Shown one piece after another: positions 8,814-17,859 of a stretch of 64,000 nt of DNA. Numbering within the stretch: position 1 is the first letter of the stretch; each line of letters starts with the position of its first letter. Below the pieces are notes generated by a model. It had not been told where the DNA came from. It did no database searches and saw only the letters and a program-made list of their open reading frames with translations. Source of the stretch: an uncultured Duncaniella sp. (GTDB lineage Bacteria > Bacteroidota > Bacteroidia > Bacteroidales > Muribaculaceae); the NCBI GenBank assembly GCA_910577335.1, contig CAJTMJ010000017.1:15624-79623 (forward strand), given 5' to 3'. The position numbers were made by a program, and so were the translations under genes.

Positions 8814-8836
8814 GCGTGTCTGTCTAAAGCGTTTGA

Positions 8837-9694
8837 TTATTTATTCGGCTCCTTCTTCTCAATATATGTACGTGCCGCCTGTGAGCGTGCGAGATCCAAC
8901 GCTCTGGTGAGCCTTTCTTTTTCAAGAGTTGCTATCTTGAACTTGCGGATAGTAGTAGCATAATTGTACAAATCTGCAATCTCCTTGGCTTGCTGTGCTG
9001 ACAGAGGTTGTGAATAAGAACTATTTCCGTTAAATGTCAGGGTCATATTCTTACCTATGTTCTCACTGATAAATTTGCCAACAGTATCACATTCAGCACC
9101 CATGAATGTTATGACCTCAGCACCCATCGAACGGTCATTCCGTTCTCCGTCGTGTGCTACTGTAGATGTGGTGGCTTGCTTGCCGTCACACGATACTGAT
9201 ATGGATGTGCTTTTTACAGGCTTTGCTTTTAAGGATGACATGAGATAGAAATCACCATTAGGTGTCATTCGTGCCTGTAACCCTGTCGAGCCGATGAATG
9301 ATGTCGGATTGGTTTCACGTGCCACATAATATCCTTCAATCGGATTGCTGACAAATTTTACATTCTTCTGTAATGAATCGCCTAAAGCTCCCAACACAGC
9401 TGTAAGCGAGTCGGCAGACTCCAGTTCACGCAATACTTTCCCTTCGGTTGCTATGGTAGACAAATGCAAAGCTTCTTTACGGATGTCAAATTCATGAGGG
9501 TATGCTCGCTTTATTGAATCAGTAAGTTCAATGGCAAGAGCATAATTCTTAGCATCGTATGCAGTCCTTGCTTCATCAAGGATTGCCTGTGCTTTGTCGG
9601 CGGCACTGTTTCCGCACGATGTGAGAAGAAGGGGAGTGGTAAGTAGAAATGCGACTCCCAACCTTTGTATATTTTTAATTGCTACGTTGAACAT
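8837..9694 (-). CDS. Lipoprotein of unknown function with N-terminal helical repeat region
   Basis: The product is not recognised. From the ATG at 9694 it has 285 residues with a lipoprotein signal and lipobox LTSC (Cys27). Then comes an alpha-helical TPR-like stretch (AQAILDEARTAYDAKNYALA), a beta-rich middle, and a helical, charged C-terminus that may be a coiled coil. A GTG at 9703 would add three residues, but AAAGG is then too close to it, so the ATG is preferred. The start lies inside the 3' end of relA (20-base overlap), so translation is probably coupled to relA. It may be an envelope-exposed protein, but no role can be inferred. Confidence 0.8.
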   Translation of the reverse strand: MFNVAIKNIQRLGVAFLLTTPLLLTSCGNSAADKAQAILDEARTAYDAKNYALAIELTDSIKRAYPHEFDIRKEALHLSTIATEGKVLRELESADSLTAVLGALGDSLQKNVKFVSNPIEGYYVARETNPTSFIGSTGLQARMTPNGDFYLMSSLKAKPVKSTSISVSCDGKQATTSTVAHDGERNDRSMGAEVITFMGAECDTVGKFISENIGKNMTLTFNGNSSYSQPLSAQQAKEIADLYNYATTIRKFKIATLEKERLTRALDLARSQAARTYIEKKEPNK

Positions 9695-11882
9695 CTTTAA
9701 CACCTTTGACGGTTTTGATTTTTTTAATGATATTGTTTAATGCAGATGTGTCATTAACTCCTACAACAAGAAATCCGGAGAAAATACCATCCTTCGATTC
9801 GATAGATATGTTTCGAAGTGCCACATCCTTCTCTTTGTTTATTATAGAAGATATGTTGGTAATGATGCCAATGTCATCATTGCCGATTATCTTAAGTGTT
9901 GCTGCAAACTGATTGCCGACCTTACCTGACCAGCGTGTGCGAATCACACGGTAGGGATACTTGTATCGGATATGCTGTGCGTTCGGGCAGTCGTTTCTAT
10001 GTATTTTGATAGCGCCTTCCGCTGACACAAAGCCGAACACATCATCTCCGAATATAGGATTACAGCATTTTGAAAGACGGTAATTGATACCTTTTATGTT
10101 GTCACCTATAATGAGTATGTCATCCGAGCTGTCAGCATTTCTTTCGGAGTTGTTCTGCAGTTCGAATTCTTCAGCACTGCGCTTTTCGGTCTCTTCTTTC
10201 TTATCCGCATTTTCAACCAGCTCATACTGAGTTATCACATCGTTCACATCAATTGCCTCTTCGGAAATCGCATTGTAAAAGTCTGTGACGGTCTTATAGC
10301 CCATCTTTTTGATGGTGCGCATAAGAGGAGCCTCTTCCAGCTCAATTTTGCGGTTTTTGCAACGTCGATGTAATAATTCTTTGCCAAGTTCTGCGGCACG
10401 GTTGACACGCTCGTTGAGAGTCTGGCGTATTTTGTTGCGGGCTTTAGAGGTCACAACAAAATTCAACCAGTCCTGCTTAGGGATCTGTCCCGGTGCGGTT
10501 GATATTTCAACAGTGTCGCCGGAATGAAGCTTATAATTTAGTTTTCGATTACGACCGTTTACTTTGCCGCCGACGCATGTGCATCCAAGCTTTGAATGTA
10601 TATTAAAAGCGAAGTCGAGCACTGTGGCACCTAAAGGCAATCTATACAGGTCTCCCTTAGGTGTAAACACAAATACCTCCTTGTCGTAAAGGTCCATTTT
10701 GAAATTTTTCATCAATTCCATTGGACCGTCGGCTGTCTCGAGGATGTCGCGGATGTTGTTCATCCACACATCGAGATCACCTTCGCTCTTAATACCTTTA
10801 TACTTCCAATGTGCAGCAAGTCCTTTTTCAGCCACGAGATCCATGCGCTTAGTGCGGATCTGCACTTCGACCCACTTATTCTCAGGACCCTTGACAGTGG
10901 TATGTAGCGATTCATACCCGTTGCTCTTGGGAATAGATAACCAGTCCTTCATGCGGGCAGGATTGGGGGTATACATGTCGGCTACTATTGAATATACATT
11001 CCAGCAGTCGGATTTTTCCCTATCCAAAGGCACATCGAGGATTATACGAATGGCGAAAAGGTCGTATATACCCGACATTTCAACCTGTTGCTTGCGAAGC
11101 TTATTCCATATAGAATATATGGATTTAGTTCGTCCTTTTATTTCAAAATCCAGCCCGGTGGCGTCGAGTTTTTCCTTAAGAGGTGCTATGAAATCAGCTA
11201 TATATGCGTCACGAGCAACTTTAGTTTCGTTAAGTTCTCTCGCTATTTTGGTATATGTCTCCCTTGCTGTATATTTGAGTGACATATCCTCAAGTTCACT
11301 CTTTATTTTATACAGCCCAAGGCGGTGGGCAAGCGGAGCATATAGATAGTTTGCCTCGAAAGCCGTGTCAGTGACAAATTTCTCATCAGGGTGATGATTT
11401 ATGGTGCGCATGAGTGTCAGACGATCCACAATCATTATTATAATGACACGAATATCTTCGGCAAATGTCATAAGTAGGCGACGGAAGTTGTCTGTCTTTA
11501 CCACGCCTTGTTTCCCGTATAGAGTGGAGACCTTAAGCAGTCCGCTGACAAGGTGTGCAGTGTCATCGCCCCAAAGACGTTTGACTTCTTCAATTTTTAT
11601 GAAATCAACCACGCATAGCCCATAAATCATGGTCGCAATAATCATATTGCGGTCGGGAGATACCATCTGACAAAGTGCGATGGCTGTTTCAAGCGAGTGT
11701 ATCACTTGATTTATACTATGACGGTCAACAGCCGGGATATTCGCTTTTACGGCATTGTTGATAGCCTTCTTTACAGTGCGATAATCTTCCGGATTAGCCA
11801 CATCCTTAGCTTCATGCAGGAGTAGGCTTACCAGAGCTTTGATTTTTACGGACTCTTCCGGTGTGAATACTTTTTTGTCCAT
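9675..11882 (-). CDS. relA: RelA-type (p)ppGpp synthetase with inactive hydrolase domain
   Basis: Long RelA/SpoT homologue, 735 residues, with HD, synthetase, TGS and ACT domains in order. The hydrolase motif HDxxED reads YGLCVV (87-92). Metal ligand His62 and Asp153 remain, but the HD pair and the catalytic acidic pair are gone, so (p)ppGpp hydrolysis should be lost. The synthetase region is intact: GRTKSIYSIWNK, DLFAIRI, and RMKDWLSIPKSNGYESLHTT, an RxKD-type substrate loop. TGS starts near KEVFVFTPKGD and the C-terminal ACT region near NQFAATLKIIG. A separate hydrolase-competent Rel/SpoT is therefore expected elsewhere in the genome. It lies in the murB-murA run, linking the stringent response with cell-wall synthesis genes, 62 bases after murA. 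Confidence 0.92.
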   Translation of the reverse strand: MDKKVFTPEESVKIKALVSLLLHEAKDVANPEDYRTVKKAINNAVKANIPAVDRHSINQVIHSLETAIALCQMVSPDRNMIIATMIYGLCVVDFIKIEEVKRLWGDDTAHLVSGLLKVSTLYGKQGVVKTDNFRRLLMTFAEDIRVIIIMIVDRLTLMRTINHHPDEKFVTDTAFEANYLYAPLAHRLGLYKIKSELEDMSLKYTARETYTKIARELNETKVARDAYIADFIAPLKEKLDATGLDFEIKGRTKSIYSIWNKLRKQQVEMSGIYDLFAIRIILDVPLDREKSDCWNVYSIVADMYTPNPARMKDWLSIPKSNGYESLHTTVKGPENKWVEVQIRTKRMDLVAEKGLAAHWKYKGIKSEGDLDVWMNNIRDILETADGPMELMKNFKMDLYDKEVFVFTPKGDLYRLPLGATVLDFAFNIHSKLGCTCVGGKVNGRNRKLNYKLHSGDTVEISTAPGQIPKQDWLNFVVTSKARNKIRQTLNERVNRAAELGKELLHRRCKNRKIELEEAPLMRTIKKMGYKTVTDFYNAISEEAIDVNDVITQYELVENADKKEETEKRSAEEFELQNNSERNADSSDDILIIGDNIKGINYRLSKCCNPIFGDDVFGFVSAEGAIKIHRNDCPNAQHIRYKYPYRVIRTRWSGKVGNQFAATLKIIGNDDIGIITNISSIINKEKDVALRNISIESKDGIFSGFLVVGVNDTSALNNIIKKIKTVKGVKDVQRSN

Positions 11883-11944
11883 CGCGTTAAAGATTCAAAT
11901 TGAAAGATTTATGTGGGTCATATCCGTATAAATGACCCGTTGGC

Positions 11945-13255
11945 TTAGTCTCTGCGGTGTATGCAGGCGCCAATAGAGTTTAGTCGGGTGTCAATAGCCT
12001 GATAACCGCGGTCTATTTGGTCAATATTATCAATTTGTGACACACCTTTGGCGCTCATTGCCGCTATCAGCATAGCAATACCGGCTCTGATGTCAGGTGA
12101 GTGCATCTTATTGGCTCTTAGCGGGAATCTATGATCCAGACCGATCACCACAGCTCTATGCGGATCGCAAAGCATTATCTGGGCACCCATGTCGATCAGC
12201 CTGTCTACGAAAAATAGGCGGCTCTCAAACATCTTTTGATGTATCAACACGCTACCTTTACATTGTGTCGCAGTGACGAGCATCACAGAGAGTAGGTCAG
12301 GGGTGAGTCCGGGCCATGGAGCATCGGCTATAGTCGGTATGGAGCCGTCGAGGTTTGTCTCAATCTCATAGCAATCCTGCGAGGGGATGAATATGTCGTC
12401 ACCTTTTCGTTCAAGGTTTATGCCAAGTCGTTTGAATGAATCGGGAATGATGCCAAGGTTGTCATACGAAACATCTTTTATTGTCAGTTCGCTTTGTGTT
12501 ATGGCTGCCATACCGATAAAGCTACCCACTTCAATCATGTCAGGAAGTATGGTATGCTCGGTGCCTGTAAGCTTGCCGGTACCTGTTATGTGAAGAAGAT
12601 TAGACCCGATACCTTCTATTTTTACGCCCATACGCACAAGCATCTTGCATAGCTGTTGCACGTATGGCTCACATGCCGCATTGTATATCGTGGTGGTGCC
12701 TTCAGCAAGGGCGGCAGCCATGATTATGTTTGCAGTTCCTGTAACTGATGCCTCGTCAAGGAGCATGTAACACCCTTTCAGTCCATTTACAGTGACAAGA
12801 TAATAAGCCTGACGTTCCTCGTTATAAGCTATCATAGCTCCGAGTTTTGACAGTCCGGTGATATGTGTGTCAACTTTTCTTCTGCCTATTTTGTCACCTC
12901 CGGGTTTTGCAAAATAGGCTTGTCCCAATCTTGCGAGAAGCGGTCCGACCACCAGCACAGAACCTCTCAGAGATGCACATCGTGTCACGAAATCAGCACT
13001 TGAGATATATTCTTCATCTAAATCATCGGCTTGGAAGCGATAGCTTGACTCGCCGATTTTATCAACCTTCACTCTCATGGCTTTTAGAAGGTTGATTAGA
13101 TTCATGATGTCCAAAATATTGGGCACATTGTGGATAGTCACCGGCTCGCTGGTCAAGAGTGTGGCGCTTATGACTTGCAATGCTTCATTTTTAGCTCCTT
13201 GTGGACGAATGCTTCCATGCAGTCTGTGACCGCCTTCGATTATATATGTGCTCAT
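11945..13255 (-). CDS. murA: UDP-N-acetylglucosamine 1-carboxyvinyltransferase with Asp at the fosfomycin site
   Basis: First committed step of peptidoglycan synthesis: transfers enolpyruvate from PEP to UDP-GlcNAc in the cytosol. The length of 436 residues is normal and the N-terminal RPQGAKNEALQ motif (Lys22/Asn23) is present. The flexible active-site loop reads KPGGDKIGRRKVD, with Asp121 where E. coli has Cys115 in PGGCTIG. This Cys-to-Asp change occurs naturally in mycobacterial, chlamydial and Borrelia MurA and is known to prevent covalent inactivation by fosfomycin while keeping activity. It follows murB by 51 bases and is probably cotranscribed with it. Confidence 0.95.
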   Translation of the reverse strand: MSTYIIEGGHRLHGSIRPQGAKNEALQVISATLLTSEPVTIHNVPNILDIMNLINLLKAMRVKVDKIGESSYRFQADDLDEEYISSADFVTRCASLRGSVLVVGPLLARLGQAYFAKPGGDKIGRRKVDTHITGLSKLGAMIAYNEERQAYYLVTVNGLKGCYMLLDEASVTGTANIIMAAALAEGTTTIYNAACEPYVQQLCKMLVRMGVKIEGIGSNLLHITGTGKLTGTEHTILPDMIEVGSFIGMAAITQSELTIKDVSYDNLGIIPDSFKRLGINLERKGDDIFIPSQDCYEIETNLDGSIPTIADAPWPGLTPDLLSVMLVTATQCKGSVLIHQKMFESRLFFVDRLIDMGAQIMLCDPHRAVVIGLDHRFPLRANKMHSPDIRAGIAMLIAAMSAKGVSQIDNIDQIDRGYQAIDTRLNSIGACIHRRD

Positions 13256-13306
13256 AAATTATAGTTTATAGTGGGTGATGAGTGAAAATCTAATATATAA
13301 ATATAA

Positions 13307-14338
13307 TTAAGGATGAATGTGTTCAACCTCCGGAGATAATACTACCCCGAATTTGTCGGCAATTGACCGGATGATGTCATTTTCAAGAGATATAATCTCT
13401 TCGGGAGATGCCGATTTTGTAGGGTTGACAATAACCAGCGGTTGTAATTTCCAAACCTCGGCATTGCCTTTCTTCACACCTTTCCATCCGCATGTATCAA
13501 TTAACCATGCCGCCGGGATTTTATATCCGTCATCAACTTTGAAATGGGGGAAATCAGTTGAACCCATTATCTTTGCGATGTTCTGATATTGTTCTTCGGT
13601 GACCACCGGATTTTTAAAGAAACTTCCTGCGCTTGGTATTTTATCAGGGTCGGGGAGTTTGCTGTTGCGTATCTCAATTATTTCATCCCTGATGACATGT
13701 GGACTTAGAGATTCAATGTTTAGATCCTTTATCCTGTTGGCGAGAGCCGGATATTCTATTTTAGGGTCAGAGGTTTTCGACAATTGGTATTCGACCGAAT
13801 GAATGATATATCGTCCCTTTTCATCTTTCAGTTTGAATTTGGAGGTTCTGTATCCAAACAAGCAGTCAGCCTTTTCAATTGTCGTGAATTCGTGACTGTC
13901 AGTGTCAAATGCGTGAACGCGAACGATTTTGTCACCGGCTTCAACTCCGTAAGCGCCAACGTTTTGTACCGCTGAGGCGCCAACTTCGCCCGGTATCCCT
14001 GAGAGGTTTTCCAAGCCCCAATAACCGGAATCGCAACACCATTTTATGAATTCGTCCATGGTTTCTCCTGCTCCGACTTTCAGAATAATTGAATCGGGAG
14101 TTTCATCTACGACCTCTATCCCTTTAATTGCGCTATGCAATATGACTCCGGGAAAATCAGATGTGAAAAGCAAGTTGCTTCCACCTCCGATATGGAACAT
14201 ATCAACATCTTTGCGTATTGTTGACAGGACAAAAGGAATGTCTTCAGGAGTAGTATATTCCATGAAGCAATTGCACTTAACTTTCATCGCAAATGTGTTA
14301 TGTGCAGTGAGGTCGAAATTATATGAGGTTGTAACCAT
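13307..14338 (-). CDS. murB: UDP-N-acetylenolpyruvoylglucosamine reductase
   Basis: FAD- and NADPH-dependent reductase that turns the MurA product into UDP-N-acetylmuramate. At 343 residues it is type I (E. coli-like). FAD-binding residues appear in IGGGSNLL (about 51-58) and LSGIPGEVGASAVQNVGAYG. The catalytic Ser lies in PSAGSFFKNP, and the C-terminal substrate domain contains PAAWLIDTCGWKG. It is first in a minus-strand run murB-murA-relA-lipoprotein-yihY-ridA. A TATATTTG box (14371 to 14364) lies 26 bases before the ATG. Confidence 0.95.
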   Translation of the reverse strand: MVTTSYNFDLTAHNTFAMKVKCNCFMEYTTPEDIPFVLSTIRKDVDMFHIGGGSNLLFTSDFPGVILHSAIKGIEVVDETPDSIILKVGAGETMDEFIKWCCDSGYWGLENLSGIPGEVGASAVQNVGAYGVEAGDKIVRVHAFDTDSHEFTTIEKADCLFGYRTSKFKLKDEKGRYIIHSVEYQLSKTSDPKIEYPALANRIKDLNIESLSPHVIRDEIIEIRNSKLPDPDKIPSAGSFFKNPVVTEEQYQNIAKIMGSTDFPHFKVDDGYKIPAAWLIDTCGWKGVKKGNAEVWKLQPLVIVNPTKSASPEEIISLENDIIRSIADKFGVVLSPEVEHIHP

Positions 14339-14363
14339 TTACAAGTGTATAAGAAATCTTTCA

Positions 14364-14371
14364 CAAATATA
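14364..14371 (-). promoter_or_regulatory. Predicted -7 box of the murB run
   Basis: TATATTTG on the minus strand. No clear -33 TTTG at 19-22 bases. It would drive murB and the genes behind it. Confidence 0.4.
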
Positions 14372-14438
14372 ATGTAAAAATTTAACATGCCATCTTGTTT
14401 TTGACAATTATTAATGATGCCGGATGAATAAATTTTAT

Positions 14439-14446
14439 TAATTTTG
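14439..14446 (+). promoter_or_regulatory. Predicted -7 box of the Dabb gene
   Basis: TAATTTTG, 28 bases before the ATG at 14475, without a clear -33 element. Confidence 0.4.
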
Positions 14447-14474
14447 AGCAAATTTTAACAGGTAATAATGATTT

Positions 14475-14771
14475 ATGGTAAAACATATTGTGACATTCAA
14501 GCTATTAGGCTCTAATGAAGAGCGTCGTGCCGTAGCTGAGAAATTCAAGGCAGCGTTATTGGAGCTTCCTGCGAAAATAGATGTGTTGGATTACATGGAA
14601 GTCGGTATCAATGATAATCCCAATGAGGATTGGGATGTCGTTTTAACCGCCATAGTAAAACGAATGGAGGATGTGGCAGTCTATGCCAATCACCCTGCAC
14701 ACGTTGCAGCCGCCGGTTTGCTCGCAGGTCATAAGGAGGCGAGGGCATGTGTCGATTATTATTTTGAATGA
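14475..14771 (+). CDS. Dabb-family (stress-responsive alpha/beta barrel) protein
   Basis: Small 98-residue cytosolic protein of the dimeric alpha/beta barrel (Dabb) type. The diagnostic start MVKHIVTFKL and the central DYMEVGIN and DWDVVLTAI strands, with a His in NHPAHVAAA, match the family. Function is not established: plant members are stress-induced and some bacterial members are enzymes. The HAD phosphatase gene follows 24 bases later, and the two are likely cotranscribed. Confidence 0.85.
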   Translation: MVKHIVTFKLLGSNEERRAVAEKFKAALLELPAKIDVLDYMEVGINDNPNEDWDVVLTAIVKRMEDVAVYANHPAHVAAAGLLAGHKEARACVDYYFE

Positions 14772-14795
14772 CATCTTTTAGCACAGCTCTCCCGA

Positions 14796-15434
14796 ATGAT
14801 AGTCGCCTTTGATTTGGATGATACATTGTATCATGAAATGGATTACGTGCGTTCCGCATATAAGGCAATAGCCCATATATACGGGACGCATTTATTGCCA
14901 TTAATGATGAAGGCGCCTTCTCCCGCCAAAGCGTTTGACTTAATAGGTGTGGAGATAGATAAACTTTTAAAAATATATCGCACTCATGAACCTGACATAT
15001 CGCTATCGGTGGCTGCGATATACACATTGGTGACACTTTTGAAAAAAGGTCACGCATTAGCGTTGATAACAGACGGCAGGACTGTCACGCAGGAGCACAA
15101 GATAAAAGCTCTTGGGCTGGACCGTCTGATAAATGCCGATATGATATACATATCCGAGAAATTCGGGGAAGAAAAAATTTCCGGAGGTGCTATGAAAGAT
15201 ATTATGAGGAAATATCCGAATGAAAGATATGTGTATGTCGGAGATAATCCTGCGAAGGATTTTGTGAGTGGAAATGAAATGGGATGGGAAACAATATGTT
15301 TGAAAGCAACATCGGATAATGTATTTCAACAGAACTTCTGTGATTTTGAAGATGTATTTTTGCCAAAACATTTTATATGTAATTTATTTGAACTTATCGA
15401 TTGTGTGGATAAAATTGACACAATAAAAATATAA
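14796..15434 (+). CDS. HAD-superfamily hydrolase (probable small-molecule phosphatase)
   Basis: Cytosolic haloacid dehalogenase-like phosphatase, 212 residues. Motif I is DLDDTLY with nucleophile Asp6 and acid/base Asp8, motif II is the Thr in ITDGRT, and motif IV is VGDNPAKDF. The insertion between motifs I and II is a helical C1 cap, as in GPase/HAD subfamily I. The substrate is unknown. Its 3' end is followed by an AT-rich 215-base region with two 17-base direct repeats ahead of nrdD. Confidence 0.85.
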   Translation: MIVAFDLDDTLYHEMDYVRSAYKAIAHIYGTHLLPLMMKAPSPAKAFDLIGVEIDKLLKIYRTHEPDISLSVAAIYTLVTLLKKGHALALITDGRTVTQEHKIKALGLDRLINADMIYISEKFGEEKISGGAMKDIMRKYPNERYVYVGDNPAKDFVSGNEMGWETICLKATSDNVFQQNFCDFEDVFLPKHFICNLFELIDCVDKIDTIKI

Positions 15435-15522
15435 AGTTTTCCAAAATATTTTATAATTCGCAATAAATCAAATATTTAATATTTTGACATTACGAAAAAG
15501 TTTTCCAAAATATAAAACTTTT
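15433..15522. repeat. Two 17-base direct repeats, the second within an inverted repeat, upstream of nrdD
   Basis: AAAGTTTTCCAAAATAT occurs at 15433-15449 and 15497-15513, 64 bases apart. The second copy belongs to an inverted repeat AAAAGTTTT / AAAACTTTT (15496-15504 and 15514-15522). They lie some 50-140 bases upstream of the predicted nrdD promoter and may be operator sites. Confidence 0.6.
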
Positions 15523-15545
15523 AATAAAAATTCTTATCATAAATC

Positions 15546-15576
15546 TTGCATATTTGTCAACTAAAGTGTAATTTTG
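15546..15576 (+). promoter_or_regulatory. Predicted promoter of nrdDG
   Basis: TTG at 15546-15548, a 20-base spacer and TAATTTTG at 15569-15576. The expected start near 15583 gives a leader of about 65 bases. Confidence 0.6.
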
Positions 15577-15649
15577 CGATATAATTATTAACAAAAAGTT
15601 TTTGCAATAATACTCATCAATAATCCTTAAAAACAATTCATAGAAAAAG

Positions 15650-17857
15650 ATGATTCAAACTGTGGTTAAACGCGACGGACGTGTCGTGGGATATAATGAA
15701 GAAAAGATCAAGGCAGCTATACGTAAAGCAATGCTTACGACAGAGATGGGAGAAGATGAAGCTCTTATATCCCGAATCACAGATCGTATAGGTATGATCG
15801 GTCAGGAACAGATGACCGTGGAAGATATTCAGGATAGGGTAGAACTTGAGTTGATGAAGTCGCCCCGTAAGGAGGTTGCCAAACGATATATCGCATACCG
15901 TGATCAGCGTTCGATAGCTCGTCGTGCCAAAACCCGTGACATGTTCCTTGAAATCATCGAGGCAAAGAATAACGATATTACTCGTGAAAATGCGAACATG
16001 AATACAGATTCGCCGGCAGGTATGATGATGAAATTTGCCAGCGAAACCACAAAGCCTTTTGTCGATGACTATCTGTTGTCACCTGAAGCAAAAGATGCGG
16101 TGCAGCAGGGTTATCTGCATATACATGATAAGGATTATTACCCCACAAAGAGTCTTACTTGCGTGCAGCATCCGTTGGATAATATTTTAAAACATGGATT
16201 TGTTGCCGGACATGGTGAGTCACGCCCTGCAAAACGCATTGAGACTGCAAGTATTATTGGATGTATTTCCCTTGAGACCGCTCAGAATGAGATGCATGGA
16301 GGACAGGCTATCCCAGCATTCGACTTCTATCTTGCACCTTTCGTGCGTTCTTCTTATAAAGAGGAAATTCAAAAATTGGAATCTCTAACCGGAGAGAATC
16401 TATCACATCTCTATGATGTTGAGATTGACGACTATATAAGCTGTGATCTTGAGGGGTTGCAAGGTGAAGAACGTTGGAAGCAACATGCCATTAATCAGAC
16501 CGTGAGCCGAGTTCATCAGGCTATGGAGGCATTTATCCACAATATGAATACCATTCACTCTCGTGGTGGTAATCAGGTGGTGTTCAGCTCCATTAATTAT
16601 GGTACTGACACGTCGGCTGAAGGCAGATGTATAATACGTGAGATTCTACGTTCAACATACGAAGGTGTAGGAAATGGAGCCACAGCTATATTCCCCATCC
16701 AGATATGGAAAAAGAAGAGAGGTGTCAGCTATCTTCCTGAAGATAGAAATTATGACCTCTATCAGTTTGCATGTAAAGTTACAGCACGCAGATTCTTCCC
16801 CAATTTCGTAAATCTTGACGCCACATTTAATCAGCATGAGAAATGGGATGCCAATGACCCGGAGAGATATAAATACGAAGTGGCTACCATGGGCTGTCGC
16901 ACACGTGTGTTTGAGAATCGCTTTGGTGAAAAGACATCAATAGGTCGAGGAAATCTTAGCTTCTCTACTATCAACATAGTGCGCATAGCCTTGGAGTGTA
17001 TGAATATCATTGACAAGGAGGAGAGAATTGCTAAATTCTTCTCAAAACTTGATGAAATTCTTGACATTACAGCTCGTCAGCTTTGCGATCGTTACAATTT
17101 CCAAAAGACTGCCATGGTTAAGCAGTTCCCGCTTCTTATGTCACGTCTTTGGACCGGAGCTGAAAAACTTGGTCCGAATGATACCATCGAGAGTGTCATA
17201 AATCAGGGTACATTGGGTATCGGTTTCATCGGGCTTGCCGAATGTCTTATAGCTCTCGTTGGCAAGCACCATGGCGAAAGCGAGGAGGCGCAGAAGCTCG
17301 GATTGAGAATTGTGTCGCACATGCGCTCACGTGTCAATGATTACAGTGAGAAGTATCAACATAATTTCTCTGTTCTTGCCACACCGGCGGAAGGCCTTTC
17401 AGGTAAATTCACATCCCGTGACCGCAGGTCATTTGGTGTTATTCCCGGTATTACCGATAAGATTTACTACACAAACTCTAACCATGTCCCTGTGTACTAT
17501 CACTGCTCACCTCGTCATAAAGCCAAGGTCGAAGCTCCATATCATGAGCTTACAGGTGGCGGACATATATTCTATGTGGAGATTGATGGTGACGCTACCC
17601 ATAATCTTAAAGCTGTGTGTGACATAGTTGACCTGATGGATAAGTATAACATCGGTTACTGCTCGGTGAATCATAACCGTAACCGCTGCATGGATTGCGG
17701 ATATGAGGACGCACAGGATGATTTGAAGGAATGTCCTAAATGTCATAGCCATAACATTGACTGTCTGCAGCGTATCACCGGTTATTTGGTAGGTACTACA
17801 GATCGTTGGAACAAAGCCAAGCTTGCCGAACTAAAAGATCGTATAGTACATAAGTAA
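15650..17857 (+). CDS. nrdD: Anaerobic ribonucleoside-triphosphate reductase
   Basis: Class III glycyl-radical enzyme that reduces ribonucleoside triphosphates to deoxyribonucleotides under anoxia. At 735 residues it has an N-terminal ATP-cone (about 1-95), the catalytic barrel, a zinc site of two CxxC pairs (Cys680/683 and Cys695/698) and the glycyl-radical loop RITGYLVG with the radical Gly711. nrdG, the activating enzyme, starts two bases after the stop. An anaerobic lifestyle is implied. The upstream repeats and promoter suggest specific regulation. Confidence 0.97.
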   Translation: MIQTVVKRDGRVVGYNEEKIKAAIRKAMLTTEMGEDEALISRITDRIGMIGQEQMTVEDIQDRVELELMKSPRKEVAKRYIAYRDQRSIARRAKTRDMFLEIIEAKNNDITRENANMNTDSPAGMMMKFASETTKPFVDDYLLSPEAKDAVQQGYLHIHDKDYYPTKSLTCVQHPLDNILKHGFVAGHGESRPAKRIETASIIGCISLETAQNEMHGGQAIPAFDFYLAPFVRSSYKEEIQKLESLTGENLSHLYDVEIDDYISCDLEGLQGEERWKQHAINQTVSRVHQAMEAFIHNMNTIHSRGGNQVVFSSINYGTDTSAEGRCIIREILRSTYEGVGNGATAIFPIQIWKKKRGVSYLPEDRNYDLYQFACKVTARRFFPNFVNLDATFNQHEKWDANDPERYKYEVATMGCRTRVFENRFGEKTSIGRGNLSFSTINIVRIALECMNIIDKEERIAKFFSKLDEILDITARQLCDRYNFQKTAMVKQFPLLMSRLWTGAEKLGPNDTIESVINQGTLGIGFIGLAECLIALVGKHHGESEEAQKLGLRIVSHMRSRVNDYSEKYQHNFSVLATPAEGLSGKFTSRDRRSFGVIPGITDKIYYTNSNHVPVYYHCSPRHKAKVEAPYHELTGGGHIFYVEIDGDATHNLKAVCDIVDLMDKYNIGYCSVNHNRNRCMDCGYEDAQDDLKECPKCHSHNIDCLQRITGYLVGTTDRWNKAKLAELKDRIVHK

Positions 17858-17859
17858 TT

